From contig CM055101.1 in the NCBI GenBank assembly GCA_029204225.1, positions 40,629,961 to 40,693,960 of the forward strand: a stretch of 64,000 bases of DNA. The letters are read 5' to 3'. This DNA is from Diphasiastrum complanatum (lineage: Eukaryota; Streptophyta; Lycopodiopsida; Lycopodiales; Lycopodiaceae). The notes below the pieces were generated by a model, which saw only the letters and a list, made by a program, of their open reading frames with translations, was not told the DNA's origin and ran no database searches. Made by a program: the position numbers and the translations under genes. How positions within the stretch are numbered: position 1 is the stretch's first letter; each line of letters opens with the position of its first letter. Positions 10,496 through 22,449 of this stretch are shown here, one piece after another.

Positions 10496-11780
10496 TCTGG
10501 TTTTTTATTTTCATACTGATTCATCTACTTTTATTTTCAAACTCAATTTTTCATCTCCTTTTAGCATTGGAATGGCCTCCGGAAGCCGTAGACCATGAAG
10601 CAATATTGTCTCAATTTCTGTTTGTGATGAAAAAGACTCCGATGGCTCTTGGATACCCCGTATCTATAGAAAATTTCAGTGGGTTTTCATGCATCCCTCA
10701 TCAAGAGGTGTCTTTGGTAAAAAGAGAAAATCAAACATGGATTATAGGAGTTTCTAGAAAGGTAGAATTTTAGACTTCAAAGTTTCACCTGATGGTCGAT
10801 CCATTTCAGAGGTCTTGGTTCACAACATGTGTACATGCATAAGGAAATTAGAGTGGAAGGCATAAGCTCAAATGACAGACTCAAATGCAATTGTAAGTTT
10901 TGGAGAATTATTTACTTTGAGATTTTCATCAATCATTTAGACAAGTATATGAGTATTTAAATGATATATAGTTTTATGGGTTTTTGCAGATTTGTATCCA
11001 TCAAGCATAATCGAATGGTAACCTATACAATCCCTTGTCGGCATCATGGACGTTATTCATTCTGATATTGGTCTTCTTCAATACAAGAACCACTCCACGA
11101 GATCACTTTTGGATTCTTGTATTTTCTTCTATGATTCATCGTACACACCATCCATTAATGGTTTAGGTGGAAGATTAGAGGTGATATCATTACCCTCTTT
11201 CTCAAGCAGAGAACTGTTCTATGCATCATCATGTGATTTTTATATATTTGTATTTTATATCAACAAGTGTCGGAACTTATATTTTGATATTTACATTCCA
11301 ATCGTAAGTGCCTGAGGCAGATCGTCAAGCACTGCAACTTCACTATTCCCCTTTGGGAAAGCTTCATCCGCGACATCTTCATGCTTGTAGGACCTTGTAG
11401 ACGATAGTAGGACTTGCAGCATTTCATGTCGAAACTGATGAACAATGTTGTTGATACTTCAGGGCATTGGAACTGCAAATTAAAATATTGAGTGTATGTA
11501 TTAGCCAATGTCTAATAACTTATAATTACATAAACATAGTATCATCAAGATATTGGAAGTTGAGAAATTTACCTCACATATATTAGCATTTGAAGTTTGC
11601 ATTATATACCAATCCAAGAATGATTTAATGTTTAAGATGGAAAACCATCCGCAGCTGAAAGGATCGTCTTGTTGCAAAGATTGAAAGATTACAACGAAAA
11701 ATTGTTAAATTATAATTCAATATAATTTTAAACTACATGCCATCATGTAAGAGCTTAGAACTTTTTATCCTCTTTCAGGA
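10496..11780. other. Unassigned sequence
   Basis: Open frames of 68 codons (10567-10773, plus) and 89 codons (11046-11315, plus) look exon-like in composition but match no family I recognise. There are no splice-flanked continuations I can defend. It could be remnant host or element sequence. Confidence 0.4.
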
Positions 11781-12659
11781 AACCTTTGCCGAGTTGCAAA
11801 CACCTTTGATTTTGTTTACATAACCTTCAGTTTGAAGGGCGAAGATTAATTCCCAGCAAATTTCCAAAAACATCAAAAAAACAGTCAAAAAACACCAAAA
11901 TATAACCAAAATCCAAAAAAAAAAACAAAAAAATAACCTTCGCCCGATTCACTGTGCTTAGGTGTGATTCAGATCTATCTACTACTAGGTCGGCGAAGAA
12001 TAATACCAAAAATAAAAAGAGTTTCAGAGGATCAGTTGTCATATTGCCATATTTTTGCCAAAAAACACTTTTTTGCAAAATTACCAGTATTACTCTTGAT
12101 CCTTCGCTAGAACCTTTGCCGAGTTTCAAGAACATTCTATTTATAGTAAAATACTATTTTTGAGTTCGGCGAGGATTCTTCTTGATCACATCACAAAAAT
12201 CTTGATTTTTACCCTCGCCAAAGTATAGAAACTGTATTTTCTTGTGTCAGAAACCTTCGTCCGATTTTTCATAGTTTTATCTGTGTCCGATCTTTCATCT
12301 AAAAGGTCGACGAAGGATATTTCCCAAGAAATTGTTAGAAAAGTTGATCAGAAAGTTTTTTTTTTTTTTCTTCCAAGAATAGCACTGTTGAACCTTCTCC
12401 GAGCCAACCTTCGCCAGTCCTATTTTTAGTTTTTGATTTTTCAGATCAAGTCTCTGTCAAAATTTGGATCAAATCTGATATATTTTGATTTGGATTCTGA
12501 GAAATTTATCATTTTTTGAGAGGTATCTGTTGATCGAATTTCGAAATCTTTTTCATGATATAGAATCAGATTCTTGAAAAGAGAAATAAATCAAGCAGCT
12601 ATGATCTGAGATAGTTTTGATTGAAAAATCTAGATCCAATCTCATTGTCTGCTTGATTT

Positions 12660-13905
12660 GAATATGAGAAGATGGCTACCCTTGGAGGTGCTCCACAAGA
12701 AGTCAATCCAATCATTGTTAGAAGAGCACCCTGATTGGATCTACCCAAATATAATGGATTAACAGATCCAGTTAGATTTCTTCAAATCTATGCTGAATCC
12801 TGTGAAGTCTATGGCGAGATTTATCCTCAAGATAAACTTAAGTTGTTTCCTATGGCCTTAACAAGCGCAGCACAAGATTGGTACTATAATCAAGACGAAA
12901 CTGAGCGTACAGATTGGGAGGTTGTTAAATGATCCCTTATCACATGGTTCAAACCGCAAAAGTTTATGGAAGCCCCTTTCCTACTTTTAAGTAAAATTAA
13001 AATGGGAAAGAGGAAAATGGTTCGAGATTACATTGAACGGGTGAAACGTCTCAGATCTGAATGCGAACTTGAGCTGATTAATGAGAATGCCATGGTTATG
13101 TGGTTTTTGTCAGGTCTACCTAAACGAATCAGACGTGAGCTGAAACGCCATAATGAGTATGCACTCTTGCAAAATGCTATGGACGATGCAATTCGGGAGG
13201 AGGATTAAGATTCAGATGATGAGCCAAATATCAGTATGTTGCCTTATATAGCAGGGCAGACTAATACGACATCCACCACTATTGCATCAACGAATGCCAA
13301 TGCTACTGCAGAAATGATGCTCAATGATTCGAGAAACTTGGGAAGAACCAGCAAAAACAGATGGAAAAGTTGCAATCACAATTTGATGAGAAGATCAAAG
13401 CATTGGAAAATTTCCATGAGGAAGCAAACAAGGAACTTGAAAAGTTTACAAAGACTTTTCCTACCAGGGGAAATGTTTGGTGTTCTATTTGTACAGGGAA
13501 TCACATAGTAAACGAGTGTCCTCAATTGAAAAAATGAATGAAACTCAGTGTTTGCCATCTGTGTAATTCACCTGATTATGAGACTGCTTTTTGCAACTTC
13601 AACCCTCGGATAATTCAACAATGGTATGCCCAGATGGGATATCGAGAACCATAGTATGGAGGAAATCCAGCAGCAAGTCCGTGACAATCTGCTCTTGGAT
13701 ACCCAGAACGTTTAGCTTTACCTGCCCCACCAAAGCACTCCGCTCCTCTTGCTAATTTGATGGAACCAGAATCTTACGGAAGGGTTGCGCAATGGAACTA
13801 TGGTAATGATCAAGAAGGTGGATCTTCAGAACAGTATGCCATTTATGCTGTCGCTCAACAACAAGCCTCCAAAAATTGGACCAGAGCACCACTTGGATGA
13901 TTTGT
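12660..13905 (+). pseudogene. Gypsy Gag (fossil fragment)
   Basis: Contains LDLPKYNGLTDPVRFLQIYA, the start of a retrotransposon Gag domain. Further on come DYIERVKRLRSECE, WFLSGLPKRIRRELKR and DDAIREED, the same order as in the Gag at 56289-57329. A Gln/Lys-rich helical stretch follows before the nested element interrupts the knuckle region. This is the capsid-type protein that would package element RNA. Several breaks. Confidence 0.85.
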
Positions 13906-14729
13906 TGTGGGGTCGAAGATCTCTCGTAGTATAGCCCTTCAGCCTGTCAGCAAGGGTTAGATCACTGGATAGGTACCTAACTATGCATAGATGCTACTTT
14001 TAGTTAATTTCCTACTTTCTCCCTTAACTCTACTCACCACTAACACTACTCTCCTTTAACTCTACTCCTCTACACTAACATTCATCATGATTTGGGTGAA
14101 GGGAAGAGATAGAAAAGAAGAGGTTGAGAAGAGAGAAGAGAGAAAGAGAGAGAGATAGAGAGTGAGGGTGGAGGTTAGCTCAAATGCTCCTTATGCTTGC
14201 TAATGGAAAAGCATTCACTATGGCAAAAAATAAACATGGAAATAGAAAGCAATGGAAAATACAATCAAGAGCATTAGCAAGTAGTGAATAGCAAATGAGG
14301 ATGCTTCTCTTCCAAAAATGGTAGAGTTTCCTCCTCATTAAGCATGGAAATAGTGTACAAATGGTGTCTTTTTATAAAATGGGGAAGGCCCTTGCCCCTC
14401 AATCCTATTGGCTAATATTCACAATGATCCTATCCATTCATCTTGGACCCAACTTGATCCAAGGGTCCACAAAAAGTACATTAGAAATCACAAGATTCAT
14501 GTGAGTCCCAATTTGGATCCAACTCTAAAAAGTAATCTCTAAATTTAAAAATGACATTGGGCCTCTAGCTTTATTTTAATTCCAAGGCCCAAGTCAAGTT
14601 TATTTTATTTACAACTTTAATTGCGTGCTCATTGGGCCATGGGCTTATACACGCAGGATGCCATACCCTCGCAACACATTTTATTGGAGGATTTTATTTA
14701 TTTACACTTTGTTGGGAATACCCCCAACA
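13906..14729 (-). repeat. 3' LTR of the nested Gypsy
   Basis: 824 bases matching 19089-19913. It contains a purine-rich microsatellite-like run (about 14100-14165) and TATTTACA-type AT stretches near its outer end. On the minus strand it begins at 14729 with TGTTGGGGGTATTCCC. Confidence 0.95.
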
Positions 14730-14739
14730 GGACCCACGG

Positions 14740-16300
14740 CCTGAAGTAGTGCCGGTCCCTCGGCACTCTGCCGGTTTAGTAGAGCGTCCTCTTCAACCGC
14801 CTCTGGTGGATCAGGTAACCCGTAACATCTTCCATGAAGTTGAGACGGTCCAGTTTCTTTGAGTCCTTTGGCGTGTGAAAAGTCTTGTGGACTCCTGTCA
14901 GCCATTCCTGATCCACCCATGCTTGGAATCATTTCATCCAGGAATCTCCAAGGAATGCAGCTCGATAATATACACGAGCGACTGGCAGTTGGTCTTCGAC
15001 TTTGTCGGAAGCTAGCACCTTATTTGGATCAAAAAATATGGAGGGAAGGAAATCATCCCATTTTGTTTCAATGCCCATTAAATATTCTAAGTCTCGGGCA
15101 TAAGTGGCTGCCGCGCGGACTGTGGGATCGGGGCAATTGATGTTGTGACTGGCGAATGCGGAGAGAGCCCTTCTAGCATCTACATTCGTAGTCCACCCAT
15201 ATTCGGATTTGATGATTGGCCAGTTGAAATTGTGCAGTGTGATCTGGTCCAGAGGAGTCCCGCATTCCGCCCATTTGGATCTTCTTGGACATGGCAGGAA
15301 ATGTGCGTTCACCCGTAACTATTGCGGACTCGTCACATAAGCCCTGATGGCTGCAGAGTCTCATAAATTACTGCTGTCGCCACTCCGGTTGTGGTTGAAG
15401 GGCGGGTAAGGCTTGCAGTTCTTTTCCCTTGATGGTCTGAGATAAGAATGATATCTGCCAGCTGCCTCTTGATGACTCGTGGGGATATTTGGATAAAAAT
15501 TCATTGATGTTCTCCTCCACGGACTTCGGTCTTCGGAAGGCCCGGTATCGTACGCAAACCTCTGGATGATGTTGCTTGGCCTTGGCTGGTGGTTGCGCCT
15601 TGGCTTTGGTCTCTCGTCTCAACAGCCGCATCTGTCTGCCCTTGGTCTTGGCCTTCGGACACTTGATCTGGTTGAAATTCCCCTGCTGCCTGCTGGCTTT
15701 GATCTTGGCTGGTACTAGCCTATGCAGCGTCAAGATTAGGTGGTGGTGGAACTACCACGGGGGTGGGTTGGGCCTTCGTTTCCATGTATTGTTGGCACAC
15801 CTTGAGGGCTTGCTTGGCCTGGGCGAGCTCTTGCATTGCGCTTGCCCGATACTTATTGAACTCCGCCTGGTAGCTGTTGAGGATTTGGCTATAAATCTGC
15901 ACCTGACGCCGTAGAAGATTCATCTCTGATTGGGAAAGCGACCTTGTGTCCGGTGCAGATTGAACTAACCAGACGGGCTTTTCGTCTTGTAAGGCTTTGA
16001 CCTTCGTCCCCAGGCGCGTGTCATCTGCTTCCAAAAGTGTAAGTTGCGCATGGATGGGGGCAAGCCGTTGGGATGCTTTAGCTTGAAACTCCCGCACCTT
16101 TGTGGAGGCCTCAGTCAGCCCTTTGGAGAGGCTTTGAATATATTTGTTTAGGCCCTCCTCCTTCTGCTGCAGCTTGGCAATCTCCTGGTGCCTTGCTTGT
16201 TCATGTTGTAGAGCCAGAATCAGCTCTTGCTGCAGCTTGGTGAGGCATGCTCACAACTGTGTATTACTCGTTGCCAGAATAGCTTTGGCCGCTACTGCAT
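14740..16300 (-). other. Accessory region downstream of RNase H in the nested Gypsy
   Basis: Directly after RNase H (ending at PEWAADIVE) the minus strand encodes Gln/Glu/Lys-rich heptad-like sequence, a long coiled coil, at about 16240-15750. It ends in a Pro/Val-rich tail (VVVPPPPNLD). A further open frame (15312-14929, 127 codons) has a compact, globular look (DARRALSAFASHNINCPDP, WDDFLPSIFFDPNKVLAS). Integrase is absent. The segment with EFNKYRASAMQELAQAK aligns without gaps to DRFKGAASTELAKAK in the outer Gypsy (about 22600). It is therefore a conserved accessory module of this Gypsy lineage, not random sequence. Its function is unknown. Confidence 0.6.
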
Positions 16301-17946
16301 CTAGAATGTATTTTCAACAATGTCGGCAGCCCATTCTGGTACTGTGTCTACGTAGAATAAGACAGCATCTGCCAGCTCATCATCCGGTTGGGTTGCAATC
16401 TCCTTTCCCTTGATTCGTGACACATGATCTGCCATGTAGTGTTGTTTTCCCTTGCGAACTACTATCCAAAAATCAAATTTCAACAACAGAAGGAGCCATC
16501 TGATAATTCTCCCGGTGTTGCAAGTTTTATTAACGAGATATAACAAGGGTTGATGGTCCGTATAAAAAGCAAAATGTGTGTCCATCAAATAGTGTCGAAA
16601 CTTCTTAACCGCATAGATCATTGCCAGTGCTTCCCGCTCTGTGGTTGAATACTTCATTTCAGTATCACTGAGTTGTCGGCTTGCAAACCGGATTGGAAAA
16701 TCTTTTGTGTCCACATGGCTGGGTTAAGACTGGTCCAACTGCATACTTCTATGCGTTCATATGCACGTGAAACTCAATGGACCAATTGGGTGGTCATAAG
16801 ATTGGTGCTGAGACCAATTCATCCTTAATCTTTTGGAAAGCCTTTAGAGCTTCCTCATCCCAATGTGGATCCATTGTGAGCTTGTAAATTGGTCTGGCTA
16901 ACTCCGCAAAATCAAGAATGAAGATCCTATAATAGTTAGCATGACCCATGAGAATTTAGACCTCGCGGATCGTCCCCGGTGGTGGTAGATCAATCATGAT
17001 CATGATCTTTGATAGATCTGTGGCGATCCCGTGTCTTGACACTATATGGCCGAGTATGAAGCCATGTGTCACCCAAAATTGACAATTTTTTTTTGGATTC
17101 AGGGAGATCTGGTATTCGCGGCATTTTTGTAGCACCTTCTCCAAATTGGATAAGTGTTCAGAATTTGGTCCATGCACGCACAGATCATCCAAGAAAATTT
17201 CCAAATTTTTTTGTAAATAATCTTTGAATGCCGTCTGCATGACTCGTTGGAAAGTGCTTGGGGCATTGCAAAGTCTGAATTGCATCACTTTATAGGCATA
17301 AGTTCCCCATTCTGTGGCAAATGCTGTCTTGTGTTGGTCTGGGGACCATTTTCACCTGGTTGTATCCGCTGAAGCCGTCCAAAAAACTGTAGGCTTCGTC
17401 ACTAGCTACTCTATCGAGGACACTTTCCGTAAATGGTGAAGGAGAATGGTCCTTTTTGGTGACTGCATTAAGCGCCTTCAGATTCACATAGATCCGCATT
17501 TTGCCATTCTCCTTGGGTACTATAACTATTGGTGATACCCATTCCGTGTGCTCGATTTTGTAAATGAAATCTGCATCCATAAGCTTCTGTAACTCATGCT
17601 TGATCAGTTCTGTATAATTCGGGTTGCAACGGTAGTAATGGCTCACCTTGGGGACTGCTCTATCCACCAAGGATATGGTATGTTGGACTACTGTTGGCGG
17701 AATGCCCTTTAGATCACTATAGCTCCAGGCAAAATAGTTTTTATATTCCACCAACAAGGATCGTAGTCTCTTGAACTGTGTGGGTGTTAATTGCTCTCCC
17801 ACATGCACTATCCTTTCTTCTTCTCCTGGTTCCGCAAGATTCATCAGCTGTGTTCGCGCAAGTCCCTCGAAGACTTGTTCCGCTGGTGCTTGACTTTGAT
17901 CAGATTCTTGTTGGGCTTGCGACATCATGATTACCACGTCGTCCAA
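16301..17946 (-). pseudogene. Gypsy RT and RNase H of the nested element (fossil)
   Basis: Minus-strand motifs include PTPTQFKRLRSLLVEYK-type pre-RT sequence, EWVSPIVIVPKENGKMRIYV, LDGFSGYNQVKM, the palm motif region LEIFLDDLCVHG (about 17190), and RNase H with STTEREALAMIYAVKKFRHY and YTDHQPLLYL. It ends ADHVSRIKGKE...PEWAADIVE. Related to the Tat/Athila-type plant Gypsy elements in primer site and RT style, though the exact clade is not established. Some breaks are present. Confidence 0.88.
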
Positions 17947-18228
17947 TATATAATTCTTGAAAGTATCATCTCGTGAACGAGAGCTCGTCGAGATTCCTCC
18001 TTCAGCATATTGATCTTGGCCCGACTGGTCATTTTTTTATTTTCTGTCACCTGTGTAGAAGATGACGCTGTATCTGAGTCCAACTAGATTGATTTTAAGA
18101 AATTCAACAACTTTTTTTTGCTCTTTTTTGTCATTTTGGTGGGTTCCTCCTTGTTGTCTTTCATCGGGACTGTTGTGACATTCGTCTTACGGTTAAACCA
18201 TTTTTTCGCTTGATCTTCACCAGATCTT

Positions 18229-18750
18229 CACACTAACTCTTACAGGCTTCATCACTGATGTAAATTGACATTATGAATCGATTGAGAGGGTCTACGAGAG
18301 TTTTTACTGGAAGGATTTGCTGGATCTTCACTTTTTAGTGATTTTTTAGCACTTAAATCCAATGTTCTGCTCACTGGAATCAAAATAGCTCTTGCAAGCT
18401 CTTCTGTGTCCTGGTCTCACTGAGATGGAACTTCAGAATCCTCTGCAAGAGTTCTTGATCACTGGAACTGAAAATTTTGCTGTTTGCGGGGTTCACTGGT
18501 ACTTTCTAGTCTTTTTTTCACTAGGAACTCTCGCACATGCACTTAGATCTCAAACTAACTCTCGCAAGCATCTCTGTCTCCTGGTCTCACTGAGATGGAA
18601 CTTCAGAGGGCTCTACGAGAGTTCTTATGAAGATTTGAATTTTTTTGGATTTTTCCAAGGGTTTTTTGAATTTTTTATGATTTTTCTCTGATTTTTACAA
18701 TCTGCTTGAAACTAACTCTCGCAGGCTTCTATGCAGGTCTGGGACAGTAC
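18229..18750. repeat. Leader repeats, about 160 bp x 3-4
   Basis: A unit beginning (C/A)TAACTCT(C/T)(G/A)CA(A/G)GC starts near 18229, 18383, 18551 and 18707 (periods 154, 168 and 156). Two units share CTGGTCTCACTGAGATGGAA. It lies between the primer site and pol of the nested Gypsy, where gag would be expected. Confidence 0.7.
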
Positions 18751-19070
18751 CTTGGACCTGCTGTCAGTCATGCAAGGGTTAATTCTCATTGATTCTGGAG
18801 ATATAAAAGTTTGATGAGTTTTTTGGCTCTTTTTTTCTCCAAATGTAGATTGGTGTGCTTTTGGAGTTTTTTGGATGGTTGGTTTGGGTTTCAAGCCCTT
18901 AGAGGTTGTTTAGGGCCTCCTCTACCCTCTCACACCTCCTCCACTAGCTGTGAATAGTCCAAACACAAAAAAATACAGAAACTAACTCTAACTCCCACAA
19001 ATCTACTTAAACTACTCTAAAAAGCAAGAAAATAGCTAAAATGCAGCTAAACTAGTTAGTGGAAACCTAT

Positions 19071-19087
19071 CCCCGACATCGGCGCCA
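19071..19087 (-). promoter_or_regulatory. Primer-binding site of the nested Gypsy
   Basis: On the minus strand TGGCGCCGATGTCGGGG starts one base after the LTR end. TGGCGCC with a GGGG tail is the type used by plant Tat/Athila Gypsy elements (tRNA-Asp-like in those families). This fixes the element's orientation. Confidence 0.8.
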
Positions 19088-19088
19088 C

Positions 19089-19913
19089 TGTGGGGTCGAA
19101 GATCTCTCGTAGTATAGCCCTCCCGCCTGTCAACAAGGGTTAGATCACTGGATAGGTACCTAACTATGCATAGATGCTACTTTTAGTTGATTTCCTACTT
19201 TCTCCCTTAACTCTACTCACCACTAACACTACTCTCCTTTAACTTTACTCCCCTACACTAACGTTAATTCATCATGATTTGGGTGAAGGGAAGGGATAGA
19301 AAAGAAGAGGTTGAGAAGAGAGAAGAGAGAAAGAGAGAGAGATAGAGAGTGGAGGTTAGCTCAAATGCTCCATATGCTTGCTAATGGAAAAGCATTCACT
19401 ATGGCAAAAAATAAACATGAAAATAGAAAGCAATGGAAAACACAATCAAGAGCATTAGCAAGTAGTGAATAGCAAATGAGGATGCTTCTCTTCCAAAAAT
19501 GGTAGAGTTTCCTCCTCCTCATTAAGCATGGAAATAGTGTACAAATGGTGTCTTTTTATAAAATGGGGAAGGCCCTTGCCCCTCAATCCTATTGGCTAAT
19601 ATTTACAATGATCCTATCCATTCATCTTGGACCCAACTTGATCCAAGGGTCCACAAAAAGTACATTAGAAATCACAAGATTCATGTGAGTCCCAATTTGG
19701 ACCCAACTCTAAAAAGTAATCTCTAAGTTTAAAAATGACATTGGGCCTCTAGTTTTATTTTAATTCCAAGGCCCAAGTCAAGTTTATTTTATTTACAGCT
19801 TTAATTGCGTGCTCATTGGGCCATGGGCTTATACACGCAGGATGCCATGCCCTCACAACACATTTTATTGGAGGATTTTATTTATTTACATTTTGTTGGG
19901 AATACCCCCAACA
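19089..19913 (-). repeat. 5' LTR of the nested Gypsy
   Basis: 825 bases matching 13906-14729. Its minus-strand 3' end, CCCCACA at 19089, is followed by the primer site, so this is the upstream LTR. Confidence 0.95.
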
Positions 19914-20360
19914 TTTGCATTGGAGAAAATCACATAGTTGCAGAATGTCCAAATAAAGAAAAATTTGTACCATTCTGTCGTGATTGTGGTTATGGGCATT
20001 GCTATAAAGACTGTCCAGCAAGACCAAAGCCACCACTAGCTACAGCGCCTGTAAATTTGATAACAATCAAGCAAAGACTAATAGCTCTGAATAAACCAAG
20101 TGCACCCTTGATAGTGGTCACCAGACCACATAAGCAAAAAGAAACAGTAGTGGATCCAGTACCTGCTGATTCTATACCATTGAACGATATACCAACAACA
20201 TCTGGAGTCTATCCAAATCTTAATACAAAAAAACGAAGATATCAAAATATGAGGCAGTGGATCAAACATCTGCAAGAAGAAGAGGAGCTTGAAGCTGCTA
20301 AAGCAATAGTTGAAGTTCAGTCTTCACCATTGCAGTCTCCACGATACGTACAGATATGAA
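19914..20360 (+). pseudogene. Tandem zinc knuckles of the outer Gypsy Gag
   Basis: Resuming after the nested insert, the frame reads a first knuckle (CIGENHIVAEC portion) and then FCRDCGYGHCYKDCP. The second knuckle is C-x2-C-x3-H-x4-C, one residue shorter than the usual CCHC spacing. A Pro-rich linker and a Lys/Glu-rich helical tail follow (MRQWIKHLQEEEELEAAKA). The same double-knuckle layout is seen in the Gypsy Gag at 57730-57840. Confidence 0.75.
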
Positions 20361-20673
20361 TGATCTATCACATCATCATGAAGAACTCTTCAAGATGACT
20401 GAATTGGAAGCACCGCAAACAGAACTGCTCATGAACATTTTGTCTAGCAAGATCAATATCTCATTAGGAGAGTTCCTGAAGTTGGTGCCAAAAGCAAAAG
20501 AATTCTTAGCGCAAAAGTTAGCTTAAGAAGAACAAAAAGTCCATTAGGAGCCACTTTTTTGTGCTGGATTTGAGGAATCTAACGAAGTACTCCTTGTTGG
20601 AGCCGCTTGGGAAAGTAAACAAAAGAATATCACTCTGCCGATACAACATAGACAATTCCCTAAAGAAGCGGCC

Positions 20674-21040
20674 ATGATAGATGGCGGTTCAAGAGTTAAC
20701 CTAATCTCTACAAAGTTATGTGCAAAATGGGGCCTTACAAAGATTAAGCCTGCTACTTTTTCTATTAAGCTAGCTAATCAAACGACAGTTCATCCACGAG
20801 GAATGGTGGAAGATATACCTGTCAGAATTGCGGGAGTACAATTCGTCATTACTTTCGTAGTGATGGATTTACCAGAAGCGCCAAATGTCTACCGAGTTCT
20901 ATTGGAACGTCCATAGTTACGAGTTGCGCAAGTAATTCATATCTGCGGTACCGAAAAAATCACTTTCAAAAATCATGAACGTGTAGTTAAGGTTGACCCT
21001 ACAACATGGACTATCAAACCAGTGGCTCAAAAATAGGATG
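20674..21040 (+). pseudogene. Gypsy aspartic protease (fossil)
   Basis: AMIDGGSRVNLIS carries the active-site Asp in the DGGS form seen in some plant Gypsy proteases. A Tat/Athila-like body follows (WGLTKIKPATFSIKLANQTT, then IAGVQFVITFVVMDLP). The similarity ends with TWTIKPVAQK near 21040. Confidence 0.75.
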
Positions 21041-21479
21041 ACGATTCATCAACAACGGATCACACTTGTGATCGACAAGCAAAAAAATTGGGAGTTCATT
21101 ACGATTCTCAAATGGATACTGTCAATTGAAATGAAGCTCTTGCAACGATTGCCTGTATAGTAGGATATATGTGTCAACAAGATAATCAATCATATTTGGG
21201 TGAGATTTTCTTGTTAGATCGAACTTTGGATACACCAATCATGTTTTTACTAAATGTGCTGAATGTAGCCTAGATATGAACAGAACCTATACCAGATTCG
21301 ATTGAGGATGAACTCATTCCTGTGAGTCATGCCTTGACTTATGATGGCAATGCAGAACTTACGGATGAGCAGATTCTAAATCATATGGATCCAACTAGAT
21401 TTGGAGTGTGTAATGTTCCTGATGAACCAACAATAAAACCGATTAAAGCAGTTATATTGAAGGAAGATAGGATCACATG

Positions 21480-22440
21480 ATCGATGACGAAGAAACAATC
21501 GTTACTTTACTTGGTAAACAAGACATGCAATATTGGACGTATTGCAAGATGGTTATTGTTATTGACTAAATTTGACTTTTGAGTTGTGGTTCGAAAGGAC
21601 AAGCAACATTATCTAGTCGATCACGTTTCGCGAATCGAATCCGCACCAGTTAACACTGAAGTGGATGATGAACTGCTAGATGCCGCGTTGTTCTATGTTG
21701 AAGCAGTACCTGAGTGGGCAGCAGATATTGTTGAGTACCTAATGCTAGGACAACCGAATGACTCATTGACAAAAGTACAGAAGAGACAATTGATTCATAA
21801 GGCTCAACCTTATCAATTAATTGCTGGACAATTGTATTGTCGTGGATCAGATAATATTTTGGGAAGATGTGTTTTATCGCATGAAGTTCCAGATTTAATC
21901 ATGTTTTCAAATGATGGCATGGGTGGAGGACACTTCTCTACAGATATTACTGTTCGCAAACTTTTGCAATCAGGTTGTTGGTGGCCTACGCTTCACAAGG
22001 ACACAAAATTTTTTATTCAGACATGTGATGTTTGCCAGCGAGCACGACGACCTACTCGTCAGAACTATGAACTCTTTGCATTCGGTTTTATCGCAAGCAT
22101 CGTTTGAAAAATGGGGCTGGATTATGTTGGACCTATTCACATTGTCGCACAAGGATCTTAGGCCTGATACATTATCGTAGCAACTGATTATATTACCAAG
22201 TGGGTTGAAGCCAAAGCTGTCAAAGCTGCTGATGCGAAATCTACGGCCAAGTTTCTATATGAAAATATCAGAATCAGATTTGGATGTCTGATCGAGATTG
22301 TCAGTGACATGGATACACACTTTGTTAGTTAAACAATAAAGTGTTTACTGCAAGATTTTTTCGTTATACATAGATTTAGTACTCCCTATTGTCCCAAAGC
22401 TAATGGCCAAGCCGAATCTTCCAATAAGATTCTTTGCACC
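21480..22440 (+). pseudogene. RNase H end and integrase of the outer Gypsy (fossil)
   Basis: From about 21500 the translation matches the end of RNase H (VNKTCNIGRIARWLLLL, DKQHYLVDHVSRIES, PEWAADIVEYLM). The integrase HHCC zinc domain comes next (GGGHFSTDITVRKLL, FIQTCDVCQRARRPT) with remnants of the catalytic core to 22440. Several breaks occur in the core. The RNase H end closely resembles that of the nested element, so the two are related families. Confidence 0.8.
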
Positions 22441-22449
22441 ATTATGACT

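Larger units (their letters stand above)
13906..19913 (-). mobile_element. Nested Gypsy element with two LTRs, minus strand (fossil)
   Basis: LTRs at 13906-14729 and 19089-19913 differ by about 20 substitutions and three small indels by eye (2-3%). Read on the minus strand they start TGTTGGGGG and end CCCCACA. The flanking bases TTTGT (left) and TTTGC (right) fit a 5-base target duplication with one change. From 19088 on the minus strand come the primer site, a repeat-rich leader without gag (19070-17950), RT and RNase H (17946-16301), and an unusual accessory region (16300-14740). Gag, protease and integrase are missing. A few breaks are present in pol. LTR divergence suggests roughly a million years at grass-like rates, longer at slower rates. 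Confidence 0.92.

Noticed and set aside
10567-11315. Two short plus-strand frames that could be exons
   Set aside because: I recognise no family, and splice borders linking them are not convincing. Kept only as unassigned sequence.
14100-14165. GA-rich run as a microsatellite or regulatory element
   Set aside because: It recurs in the other LTR of the same element (about 19310-19350), so it is simply part of that LTR.
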